DNA of 14,844 bases from Candidatus Omnitrophota bacterium (GCA_026387595.1 JAPLLL010000042.1:8184-23027); one strand, 5' to 3'; shown: positions 7,638 through 14,284, numbered from the stretch's first letter. Notes: a model not told the origin generated them from the letters alone. A program made the numbers and translations.

Positions 7638-8561
7638 TTGAGACCCCTTTTCAGATATATTGTTTATTTTTCTATTGTACTTTCATTTTTTGCTTCCACG
7701 GCCTTATACGCCCAGGGTATTATTGAGCCGCCCCGGGCAATGTGGGTATGGGATAGCAAGGTATACATGTCCCAGGACGCCACAAGGCGTCTGTTTGAAT
7801 TCTGCAGGTCCAAAAGCATAAACCGCCTTTACCTGTCGGTCCTGAGCTTCAACGACCAGAACACCCAGAATTACCGCGTATTCAACAAACTTGCCCACAA
7901 CCAGGGTATTTTTGTGCACGCGCTTGGCGGGGATCCCCGGTGGGGGCTTGAGCGTTACCACCAGCAGCCCCTGCGCTGGGTGGAGGATATACTGAGTTTT
8001 AACAGGGCTGTCCGGCCGCATGAAAGATTTGACGGGATAGAGAACGATACAGAGGTTTATCTTCTTGGCAAGCCCTGGGAACAGAATAAAGAACAGATAC
8101 TTAAGGAATACCTTGACCTGAACAGGAAGATAATGGACCTGATAAAGATAGAGGAGTCCGAGATTGCATATGGCTGCGACATCCCGTTCTGGTACGACGA
8201 TGACCCGTCCATGACGGTAAACTGGAACGGGCAATCTAAGCCGCCGAGCCTGCATATCCTGGATACGGTAAATACCGTAAATATAATGGACTACAGGAAT
8301 TTTGCCGAAGGCCCGAACGGTTCTATCGCCCTTGCCAAAAACGAGATAGAATACGCCGCCGCCGTCGGTAAAAAAGTTTTTATCGGACAGGAGACCACGG
8401 AAAACCTGTATCCGGAATATATAACGTTCGCGGGAATGTCCGAGTCGAATATGGAGCTTCAGCTCGGCAAACTTGTGGAGGCGTATGCGGACCTCCCTTC
8501 ATTCGGCGGCATAGCAATACATCATTACGGAAGTTATAGAAAATTGGTGGAAAAGCAGTGA
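7638..8561 (+). CDS. Secreted stand-alone GH18-like TIM-barrel protein
   Basis: Minimal form of the operon's TIM-barrel family (307 aa). Signal peptide 1-25, cleaved after ALYA, then the barrel only (about 30-307). The marks shared with the paralogues at 2480 and 8558 are RAMWVW (33-38), DGIENDTEVYLL starting at Asp132 (putative catalytic Asp137 and Glu139), CDIPFWYDD, MDYRN (217-221), FIGQET and IHHYGSY (294-300). D-x-E plus a later M-D-Y resembles the GH18 arrangement, where Glu is the acid and the Asp two residues before positions the N-acetyl group. Glu135 takes the acidic place that is Ser in the 2480 protein. The start is TTG with AAGG (7628-7631) six bases upstream; it directly begins the signal peptide. 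It overlaps the next gene by 4 bases. Hydrolase role is inferred. Confidence 0.85.
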   Translation: MRPLFRYIVYFSIVLSFFASTALYAQGIIEPPRAMWVWDSKVYMSQDATRRLFEFCRSKSINRLYLSVLSFNDQNTQNYRVFNKLAHNQGIFVHALGGDPRWGLERYHQQPLRWVEDILSFNRAVRPHERFDGIENDTEVYLLGKPWEQNKEQILKEYLDLNRKIMDLIKIEESEIAYGCDIPFWYDDDPSMTVNWNGQSKPPSLHILDTVNTVNIMDYRNFAEGPNGSIALAKNEIEYAAAVGKKVFIGQETTENLYPEYITFAGMSESNMELQLGKLVEAYADLPSFGGIAIHHYGSYRKLVEKQ

Positions 8562-10630
8562 AAAAAATAATTTTTCTCTTTTTTACACTTTACACTTTAC
8601 ACTTTACACTTTTATACGCCGACATTGTCTATCTTACGGATAACACGACTCTAAAGGGTCTGATCGTAGAGGAGCAATACGACAGGTTTATTTTGAGCGT
8701 GGAAGAAGGGGAGAAGGGACTGCTCAAATCCAGTATAGACGAGATATTTTTTGACGAGCCCTACCAGAATAACCTTTATCTAGGGAAAAAATTCGAGCGT
8801 GCGGGCGATTTTGAGAGCGCGCTCAAATTTTACAGGCTGGCGCTTCAGGCAAGCCCGGATTTTCAGGAAGCGCTTGACGCCGTCAAGGGCCTTGAAGACA
8901 CAAAATGGCGGTTTAAAAAGTCCTGGCAATACAGCGAGCTAAGACCGATCTTAAAGGCGCAGCTGGGCATCGCGTTAAAAGACGCAAAGGGCGTAATAAC
9001 CGTGGAGTCCCTGGATAAAGGAACCGAGGCGCCTGAGGGCCTTTTAAAGTCCGATGTGCTGGTCAGCTCATGGGAAGAGCCGCTTACGCATGCAGGGCTC
9101 AAAAATGCCTCAAGGCTGTTGATAGGTCTTTCGAATACGATGATAAAGGTCACGATAGAACGGGATATCCAGGTGGGCCACATGTCCGGCCTGAGTATAA
9201 AACCTTTTGCCCCGCTGTCCGTGAGCATGGAGCCGATAGGGCCGGTCGTCAAAGCCATAAAAAAAGACAGTATACCTTATAAGGCAGGGCTGCGGGAAGG
9301 CGATATTATAGCAAAAATAGACGGGGAAAATACCAGGTACATGAAACTTGCCGATATCACCAAAAGGATATTCAGCGCAAGGCAGAAGCGGGTTACCGTA
9401 AAAAGAGGGATAATGCTGATGAGGAAGAGGGCCGAAATCAATCTCATAAAAAGGGCGATGTGGGTATGGCATTCCAAAGAGCCGCTTCAGGACGCAGGCG
9501 AAAGACAAGAGCTGCTGGATTTTTGCGCGGCAAAAAATGTAGGCACGTTGTTTTTACAGCTCCAGTACGAGCTTTCGCCTGCCGAAGGGCAAAGAACGTG
9601 TAAGATCCTGTACGAAGGCGAGCTCAGGAGTTTCCTGAGAGACGCGCACGCGGCCGGCATATCGGTGCATTCCCTTGACGGCTCGGCTGAATTCTGCCTT
9701 GAAAATGGGCATCAGGTAGTGCTTTCGCAGCTTAAGGCAATAATAGACTTCAATAAGAACAACCCGGCCCAAGAACGCTTTGACGGCGTGCATTATGACA
9801 ATGAGCCGTATCTTCTGCCGGACTTCGAGTCGCCCAAAAAGAACGAAATAATCGGCCAGTTCATAGCGCTGAATGAAAAATGCAAAGCCCTTATAAGGGA
9901 AAGCGGTGTAAAACTTGAATTTGGGGTTGACGTACCATTCTGGTTTGATTCTCTTGACAGGCTGGATGAAAAAATCATTAATATATGCGATTATATCGGG
10001 ATAATGGATTACAGGAATTTTGCTTCCGGGCCCGACGGCATGATACAACATGCCATGGATGAGATAAAATACGCCGATACAGCGGGTAAAAAAGTATTTA
10101 TAGGGGTGGAAACATCAAAATATCCCGCCCAGCAGGTATATTTTACCGCAGCCCTCAAGCAGGAGGATGCGCAAAGGCTGTCCGGACTTAATGAATTCGA
10201 AGGCTCCCGAGTGCGCACGTATACATATAATAACACACTATACGCAGGGCTTGTAAAACCGGCCGGGGCGGACGAGACAGGCTTTAATGATGCGCTCTTG
10301 CGGTTTGCCGGTTCAATGGGCGGCATATTAAAACCTGAAAATAAAGAAGAGGCGGACAACCTTATATTTGACCTTACGGCTGCGGTATCCAAGAACCCTG
10401 AATACGGGGATGCCCAGGTCAGGGAATATGCGGCTTCCGACGGGAAAACTTTCCTGCTGGTAAAGGCTGATGAGGTAATGCTTGCCAAACTTACGTTTGC
10501 CGATATGACCCAAAAGGGCATGGAGGCGGTCCTTACCGAGGCATACGCCGAATTTAAGAAACACCCCTCTTTTGCAGGTTTTGCGATCCACCATTACAGG
10601 AGCTACAAGGACCTCTGCGCAAGGAAATAG
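8558..10630 (+). CDS. Secreted chimeric protein: SH3-like, TPR, two PDZ domains and a GH18-like TIM barrel
   Basis: Last gene of the operon (690 aa). Signal peptide 1-21 (cut after LLYA). Residues 22-67 form a small beta-barrel-like region (DIVYLTDNTTLKG...). A TPR-like helix pair follows (about 72-105, DFESALKFYRLALQASP). PDZ-like domains lie at about 135-204 and about 222-290, the second with KAGLREGDIIAKIDG. The barrel (about 299-690) has RAMWVW (299-304), DGVHYDNEPYLL starting at Asp409 (Asp414/Glu416), VDVPFWFDS, MDYRN (483-487), FIGVET (514-519) and IHHYRSY (677-683). Compared with its two paralogues it carries about 120 extra residues (about 522-643) before the last strand. PDZ and TPR parts usually bind peptides or proteins, so it may dock a partner onto the enzyme. 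GTG start in a GTGA overlap; GGTGG at 8546-8550. Confidence 0.85.
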   Translation: MKKIIFLFFTLYTLHFTLLYADIVYLTDNTTLKGLIVEEQYDRFILSVEEGEKGLLKSSIDEIFFDEPYQNNLYLGKKFERAGDFESALKFYRLALQASPDFQEALDAVKGLEDTKWRFKKSWQYSELRPILKAQLGIALKDAKGVITVESLDKGTEAPEGLLKSDVLVSSWEEPLTHAGLKNASRLLIGLSNTMIKVTIERDIQVGHMSGLSIKPFAPLSVSMEPIGPVVKAIKKDSIPYKAGLREGDIIAKIDGENTRYMKLADITKRIFSARQKRVTVKRGIMLMRKRAEINLIKRAMWVWHSKEPLQDAGERQELLDFCAAKNVGTLFLQLQYELSPAEGQRTCKILYEGELRSFLRDAHAAGISVHSLDGSAEFCLENGHQVVLSQLKAIIDFNKNNPAQERFDGVHYDNEPYLLPDFESPKKNEIIGQFIALNEKCKALIRESGVKLEFGVDVPFWFDSLDRLDEKIINICDYIGIMDYRNFASGPDGMIQHAMDEIKYADTAGKKVFIGVETSKYPAQQVYFTAALKQEDAQRLSGLNEFEGSRVRTYTYNNTLYAGLVKPAGADETGFNDALLRFAGSMGGILKPENKEEADNLIFDLTAAVSKNPEYGDAQVREYAASDGKTFLLVKADEVMLAKLTFADMTQKGMEAVLTEAYAEFKKHPSFAGFAIHHYRSYKDLCARK
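8582..8609 (+). repeat. Four perfect copies of a 7-base tandem repeat inside a signal-peptide coding sequence
   Basis: tttacac occurs four times without a break. Because seven is not a multiple of three, the repeat is read in all three frames and gives the non-repetitive FTLYTLHFTL core of the signal peptide. A change of one unit would shift the frame of the whole 690-residue protein, so copy number can act as an on/off switch in principle. Confidence 0.9.
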
Positions 10631-10645
10631 CCCCTTATTTTACTG

Positions 10646-10674
10646 TTGACAAAGCCACCCCTGTGTGCTAAAAA
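10646..10674 (+). promoter_or_regulatory. Promoter of nagB
   Basis: TTGACA at 10646-10651, a 17-base spacer, and TAAAAA at 10669-10674 preceded by TG one base upstream (extended -10 form). Transcription would begin near 10681, giving an untranslated leader of about 100 bases before the ATG at 10780. It lies just after the stop of the operon's last gene, so nagB has its own control. Confidence 0.55.
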
Positions 10675-10688
10675 TGTAATTTCACATC

Positions 10689-10744
10689 GGGAAAAGTCCC
10701 TCGCCTCAGGTTAGGAATGAGAGAGGCTCTGGATTAATTTCCAG
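10689..10744 (+). other. Hairpin-rich 5' leader of nagB
   Basis: Three successive short stems: ggga/tccc around 10689-10700, gcctc (10703-10707) with gaggc (10723-10727), and ctgga (10729-10733) with tccag (10740-10744). A purine-rich AGGAGG ribosome site (10767-10772) follows. I do not recognise a known riboswitch class here, and it does not look like the glmS ribozyme. A structured regulatory leader is possible but unproven. Confidence 0.4.
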
Positions 10745-10779
10745 AATGGAAACTATAGAAATTGAGAGGAGGAACGAGT

Positions 10780-11562
10780 ATGAAAGTGATAGTCTGTAAC
10801 AATTCAGAAGAGATGAGCAAAGTAGCTGCTCAGATCTTTGCAGACAGGATCAGAAAAAAGCCCAACATCGTGCTGGGCCTCGCCACCGGCGGTACACCTG
10901 TGAAGATGTACAAAGAGCTGATCCGTATGCACAAGGAAGAAGGCCTTGATTTTTCAAAGGTAGTATCCTTCAACCTGGATGAGTATTTGGGGATCTCCGG
11001 GAACCATCATCAAAGCTACAGATATTTTATGGATACAAACCTTTTCAACCATATAAATATCAATAAGTCCAATACCCATGTCTTAAACGGCAAGGCGAAA
11101 GACGCAGCCGCGGAGTGCAAGACGTACGAAGATGCGATAAAGAAGGCGGGCGGGATCGATATCCAGCTTCTAGGCATCGGCGGGAACGGCCACATCGCGT
11201 TCAACGAACCCGGTTCGCCAAAAGATTCAAGGACAAGGATCGTGGATCTTACCAAAAAGACCATTGAAGATAACGCCAGGTTCTTCGTAGACGTTAACGA
11301 AGTGCCGAAACAGGCGCTCTCAATGGGTAACGGCACCATCATGGAAGCGAAAGAGATCGTGCTTATAGCTGACAAGACTTCAAAGGCCGATGCCCTTTCC
11401 AAATCCATAGAAGGGCCGGTTACCGAACAGGTTCCTGCGTCGCTTTTACAAGCGCACAAAAATACGACGTTTGTCATAGATACAGACGCCGCGGTCAAAC
11501 TCAAAAAGAAATACGAATCACCGAAGGCAACAGCCAGTAAGGGCGGTTGCTGCTGTAAGTAA
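10780..11562 (+). CDS. nagB: Glucosamine-6-phosphate deaminase
   Basis: Converts glucosamine 6-phosphate to fructose 6-phosphate and ammonia in the cytoplasm, the step that returns amino sugars to glycolysis. The product is 260 aa, normal for NagB. Family motifs: GLATGGTP near residue 33, SFNLDEYLG with Asp67 (the catalytic base position), GIGGNGHIAFNEPGS with His138, and a following RTRI. Asn136 stands where E. coli has Asp141, but Asn is usual in the Bacillus-type enzymes, so activity is expected. The tail ends in an odd GGCCCK with three cysteines in a row. ATG 10780 is chosen because AGGAGG (10767-10772) is seven bases upstream; the in-frame TTG at 10762 lies before that site. It is probably co-transcribed with the next gene, 103 bases away. 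A related 6-phosphogluconolactonase-type function is unlikely given the motifs. Confidence 0.93.
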   Translation: MKVIVCNNSEEMSKVAAQIFADRIRKKPNIVLGLATGGTPVKMYKELIRMHKEEGLDFSKVVSFNLDEYLGISGNHHQSYRYFMDTNLFNHININKSNTHVLNGKAKDAAAECKTYEDAIKKAGGIDIQLLGIGGNGHIAFNEPGSPKDSRTRIVDLTKKTIEDNARFFVDVNEVPKQALSMGNGTIMEAKEIVLIADKTSKADALSKSIEGPVTEQVPASLLQAHKNTTFVIDTDAAVKLKKKYESPKATASKGGCCCK

Positions 11563-11565
11563 AAA

Positions 11566-11640
11566 TAGGTTCTTAGGTTCCTAGGGTCTTAGGGGCGTAG
11601 GTTTTTCCTATGACCTTAGGACCTTACGGTCCTATGACCC
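11566..11640. repeat. Inverted element built from 8-base units between nagB and the beta-helix gene
   Basis: Five consecutive octamers begin with tagg (11566, 11574, 11582, 11590, 11598); four octamers in the opposite sense follow (11606, 11614, 11622, 11630), two of them identical (tcctatga). The two halves are complementary at about 25 of 37 positions, so the RNA could fold into one long imperfect hairpin. It fills most of the 103-base gap. It may be a mobile or slippage-born repeat, or an mRNA-stabilising structure. Confidence 0.75.
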
Positions 11641-11665
11641 CACTAATCGCTAACACGGAGGAATA

Positions 11666-13576
11666 ATGGACTCAAAGGAAGTGCTAGCCGAATTAAACGG
11701 ACTCATAAATAAATCCGAAGTTATAAAAAAAGTAAAAGAGGCCTCAAAGGTCGCGAAGAAAGCAACTATTTCCCTGACCAAGGCCCAGATGGATGAACTA
11801 AGATCAAACTCAAACTGCGCCGCGGACTGGAAGGCCATTAAGATCGCAAAAGAAACCGACCTCTCGCGCATACGCGGATGCTATTTTTCCGGTGAGGTGA
11901 CCATTGGAAAGCTTTCAGGCGACGTAGAAGTTTCCAAAGACGTCAAACTTCCCTCCGGTATATATAATTCAGTTATCGTAGATTCAAATATAGGCGACAA
12001 TGTCCTGATCCAGGACGTGAAAACGCTTTCCAATTATATTGTCGACGACGGGGCGATCTTGTTCAACTGCGGCATCATATCCGCTGGAAAAGAAAATACG
12101 TTCGGCAACGGCGCGGAACTTCCTATTGCCATTGAAACAGGCGGTAGAGAGGTAAAGACATACGCCGAGATCACGATCGAAGTGGCTGCAAAGATAGCAT
12201 CATCGCGCGCCGATAAGGAGTTGCTGAAGAGCTACTCTGATGCCGCGGATAAATACATCGCGCAGATAAAACGGGCCAAAGGCATCATAGAGGAAGGCGC
12301 AAGGGTAAAGAATACGAACAAGGTAGTCGATTCCTACGTGGGGCCGCACGCATTGATAGACGGCGCGATACTGGTCAAGAACGCCATGATCCTTAGTAAT
12401 AAAGAAGAAGAGACTGAGATCTCGGACGGGGCGTATGTAAAGAACTCCATTGTCCAATGGGGCTGTGAAGTCACGTCAATGGCCATTGTGGCGAATTCGG
12501 TCCTGGTTGAACATTCGCACGTTGAAAGGCACGGCAAGGTTACGGATTCGATCATAGGCGCGAACACCGGCATAGCCGAAGGCGAGGTCACGGCCTGTCT
12601 TGTGGGGCCGTTTGTGGGCTTCCACCACCAGTCGCTTCTGATAGCGGCATTCTGGCCGGAAGGGAAAGGCAACATAGGTTACGGCGCAAATGTCGGCTCA
12701 AACCATACATCAAAGGCGCCGGACCAGGAACTCTGGCCCGGTGAAGGCATCTTCTTCGGCCTCGGCGTGAACATAAAGTTCCCGTCGGATTTCACAAAGG
12801 CGCCGTATACGATCATCGCGACCGCCGTTAACGCGCTCCCGCAGAAGGTGACATTCCCGTTCTCGCTTATCAATTCGCCGGCTGAAAGAATAAACGGCGT
12901 TTCGCCCGCGTATAACGAGATAATGCCGGCATGGGTCCTTAGCGACAATATCTTTACGATAAGAAGGAACGAAGGCAAATACAGGAAAAGAAACAAGGCA
13001 AAAAGGGCAAAGATAGAATTTGAGGTTTTCAGGCCTGAGATCGTAAATATGATGCTTGATGCCCGCAAAAAGCTCCAGGATGTAAAAGAGAAAAAGGCCG
13101 TATATACCGACAAGGACATAAAGGGTATCGGCAAGAATTACATGACCGAAGAGTCCCGCGCCGCAGGCATCGAAGCCTATGCGTTCTATATCAAATACTA
13201 CGCGCTTATGGGGCTGAAGAAACACCTAGAAGGTGTCAGACACTCCCCACAACGCAAGGCCGAAGCAGTGTCTGACACCTGCAAGGATATACTTACAAAA
13301 AAGACCGACGATAGCCGCTGGGAACACGAAAGGAACATCCTGAACCGGGAGCTTCCGAATAACGGCGTCGAAGAGAGCCTAAGGCTTCTGATCGCGATGC
13401 AAGAAAAGATCGCGAACGACGTACAGGTCTCAAAAGAAAAGGATGACATAAGAGGCAGCCGCATCATACCGGATTACCCGCAGGCGCACGCGCCGGCGGC
13501 AGAAGACGGGTTCGTGAAGCAGACTCACGCGGAAACTTTACAGCTTAAGAATGAAATAGAAGCGCTTTTGAAATAA
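11666..13576 (+). CDS. DUF4954-type left-handed beta-helix protein
   Basis: Cytoplasmic protein of 636 aa with no signal peptide. After a helical lead (1-35) comes QMDELRSNSNCAADWKAIKI and RIRGCYFSGEVTIG, the pattern I associate with DUF4954 (common in Bacteroidetes). A long hexapeptide-repeat region follows (about 70-400, with a helical insertion at about 165-205), rich in steps such as SVIVDSNIGDNVLI, like the left-handed beta-helix of GlcNAc-1-phosphate uridyltransferases and acyltransferases. GFHHQSLLIAAFWPEGKGN and NVGSNHTSKAPDQE lie in its later part. The last 170 residues are helical and charged. No nucleotidyltransferase domain is present, so the reaction is unknown; a sugar-phosphate or sugar-nucleotide role is suggested by fold and by nagB next door. 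GGAGG at 11657-11661 supports ATG 11666. A palindrome lies in frame at 13231-13280. The end overlaps the opposing phosphatase gene by 32 bases. Confidence 0.82.
   Translation: MDSKEVLAELNGLINKSEVIKKVKEASKVAKKATISLTKAQMDELRSNSNCAADWKAIKIAKETDLSRIRGCYFSGEVTIGKLSGDVEVSKDVKLPSGIYNSVIVDSNIGDNVLIQDVKTLSNYIVDDGAILFNCGIISAGKENTFGNGAELPIAIETGGREVKTYAEITIEVAAKIASSRADKELLKSYSDAADKYIAQIKRAKGIIEEGARVKNTNKVVDSYVGPHALIDGAILVKNAMILSNKEEETEISDGAYVKNSIVQWGCEVTSMAIVANSVLVEHSHVERHGKVTDSIIGANTGIAEGEVTACLVGPFVGFHHQSLLIAAFWPEGKGNIGYGANVGSNHTSKAPDQELWPGEGIFFGLGVNIKFPSDFTKAPYTIIATAVNALPQKVTFPFSLINSPAERINGVSPAYNEIMPAWVLSDNIFTIRRNEGKYRKRNKAKRAKIEFEVFRPEIVNMMLDARKKLQDVKEKKAVYTDKDIKGIGKNYMTEESRAAGIEAYAFYIKYYALMGLKKHLEGVRHSPQRKAEAVSDTCKDILTKKTDDSRWEHERNILNRELPNNGVEESLRLLIAMQEKIANDVQVSKEKDDIRGSRIIPDYPQAHAPAAEDGFVKQTHAETLQLKNEIEALLK
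13231..13280. repeat. REP-like palindromic element embedded in frame in a coding sequence
   Basis: aggtgtcagacact (13231-13244) and agtgtctgacacct (13267-13280) are perfect reverse complements, 14 bases each, around a 22-base loop. An extra acacct (13222-13227) pairs with the left arm as well. The frame is kept, adding roughly GVRHSPQRKAEAVSDT to the protein's C-terminal helical part. The arm sequence resembles REP-type palindromes I recall from other bacterial genomes; that link is from memory and unverified. Confidence 0.8.
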
Positions 13577-14204
13577 GGCGCTTTTTTATCTGGCCGAATG
13601 TTGTGTAGGGAACAAAAGGGATGCCTTTTTCCCCGCAATATTCGGCCAAATGATGTTTGGCAAATACCAGGTCGGCTACTTTGGCAGGGCAGCGGTCAGT
13701 TACGCTGTCCCCCGCGTATATAGTAAAATATCCCTTGTCCTTAAACCGTTTTATATAAGGCGCCTTGCAATGGCCGCAGGTCTTGCAGGCCTTATGAGTA
13801 TAAGGATATTTTAACTTGACGATATTGCCCTTAAATTGTATGATATTAGCATAATAAGGCAGCCTGGGGATGCCGAATTTTTTAAAGACAACCTCTATAT
13901 TAAGACCGAACCCCCCGCTTACAACTATTACTTTTAGTTTATTTTTTTCGCAGAATCTCAAGAAGTTTTTAAAAGTCGGGTCGATCTTTACGTCGGTGTT
14001 CAGGAAATCAATGTATTCCTTTTTTGTAACGCGGCACAGGGCCATCTCTTTTTTCAGGCCGATCTTGGTACCCAGCCTGCCTGACCTCACCAGGGCAGCG
14101 ATCTTGAGCCATTTAGGCCCGGCAAACTTGTCCAGTATGCCGACAAGCGTGTCTTTTTGAGTGATTGTTCCGTCGAAATCGGTTATAACTATCGCTTTTT
14201 TCAT
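13545..14204 (-). CDS. HAD-IB phosphatase, MtnX-like
   Basis: Cytoplasmic phosphatase of 219 aa in the haloacid dehalogenase superfamily, subclass IB, which acts on small phosphorylated metabolites (phosphoserine, or the methionine-salvage intermediate for MtnX). Motif I is DFDGTIT near the N-terminus (nucleophile Asp9, acid Asp11), motif II VVSGG, motif III probably a Lys near CGHCKAPYIKRF, and motif IV GDSVTDRCPAKVAD. The CKTCGHCK cluster and the YC after LAEY are typical of the MtnX-like branch and may bind a metal or form a disulfide. No other methionine-salvage gene is in the window, so the substrate is open; a sugar phosphate would suit the surroundings. There is no clear ribosome site before the ATG, and a strong promoter ends nine bases upstream. 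It ends inside the converging beta-helix gene. Confidence 0.88.
   Translation of the reverse strand: MKKAIVITDFDGTITQKDTLVGILDKFAGPKWLKIAALVRSGRLGTKIGLKKEMALCRVTKKEYIDFLNTDVKIDPTFKNFLRFCEKNKLKVIVVSGGFGLNIEVVFKKFGIPRLPYYANIIQFKGNIVKLKYPYTHKACKTCGHCKAPYIKRFKDKGYFTIYAGDSVTDRCPAKVADLVFAKHHLAEYCGEKGIPFVPYTTFGQIKKRLISKALLFHS
13560..13587 (+). terminator. Rho-independent terminator of the nagB/beta-helix unit
   Basis: aagcgc (13560-13565) pairs with gcgctt (13578-13583) around a 12-base loop that contains the stop codon (13574-13576), followed by a run of T through 13587. The stem lies partly within the end of the + strand gene and within the 3' end of the minus-strand phosphatase gene. Confidence 0.6.
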
Positions 14205-14212
14205 GTTGATTT

Positions 14213-14240
14213 ATTGTACTAAAACCAGGTTGGATGTCAA
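14213..14240 (-). promoter_or_regulatory. Promoter of the minus-strand HAD phosphatase
   Basis: Read on the minus strand: TTGACA (14240-14235), a 16-base spacer, TACAAT (14218-14213). Transcription would begin at about 14206, only two or three bases before the ATG at 14204, so the mRNA is probably leaderless. This fits the lack of a ribosome site. Confidence 0.65.
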
Positions 14241-14284
14241 TATAAAAAGTAGGGTTAGGAGTTAAAAAAGTTAGCAGTTTCGCC

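Noticed and set aside
2480..10630. Classical polysaccharide utilisation locus
   Set aside because: No SusC/SusD, TonB receptor, ABC transporter or sensor-regulator gene is present among the six genes.
10762..10779. TTG start for nagB
   Set aside because: It precedes the strong AGGAGG site that serves ATG 10780 and adds residues not found in NagB.
10681..10779. glmS ribozyme or another known riboswitch upstream of nagB
   Set aside because: I looked for the conserved cores of glmS, TPP, GEMM and fluoride elements and saw none; only short local stems are present.
11185..11193. Asn136 in place of the catalytic-relay Asp of E. coli NagB, possibly an inactive enzyme
   Set aside because: Asn at this position is normal in Bacillus-type deaminases, so it is no sign of inactivation.
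11566..11640. CRISPR-like array, because of regularly spaced tagg units
   Set aside because: Units are 8 bases, contiguous and inverted half way; there are no spacers and no cas genes.
13545..13576. 32-base overlap of converging genes as a sign of a misplaced stop or frameshift
   Set aside because: Both frames stay intact to their stops and both C-termini look natural; small tail-to-tail overlaps are common in bacteria.
14248..14283. Possible further short-period repeat (gttag/agtta words) in the divergent intergenic region
   Set aside because: Only a few imperfect words recur with no steady period or clear palindrome; too weak to annotate.
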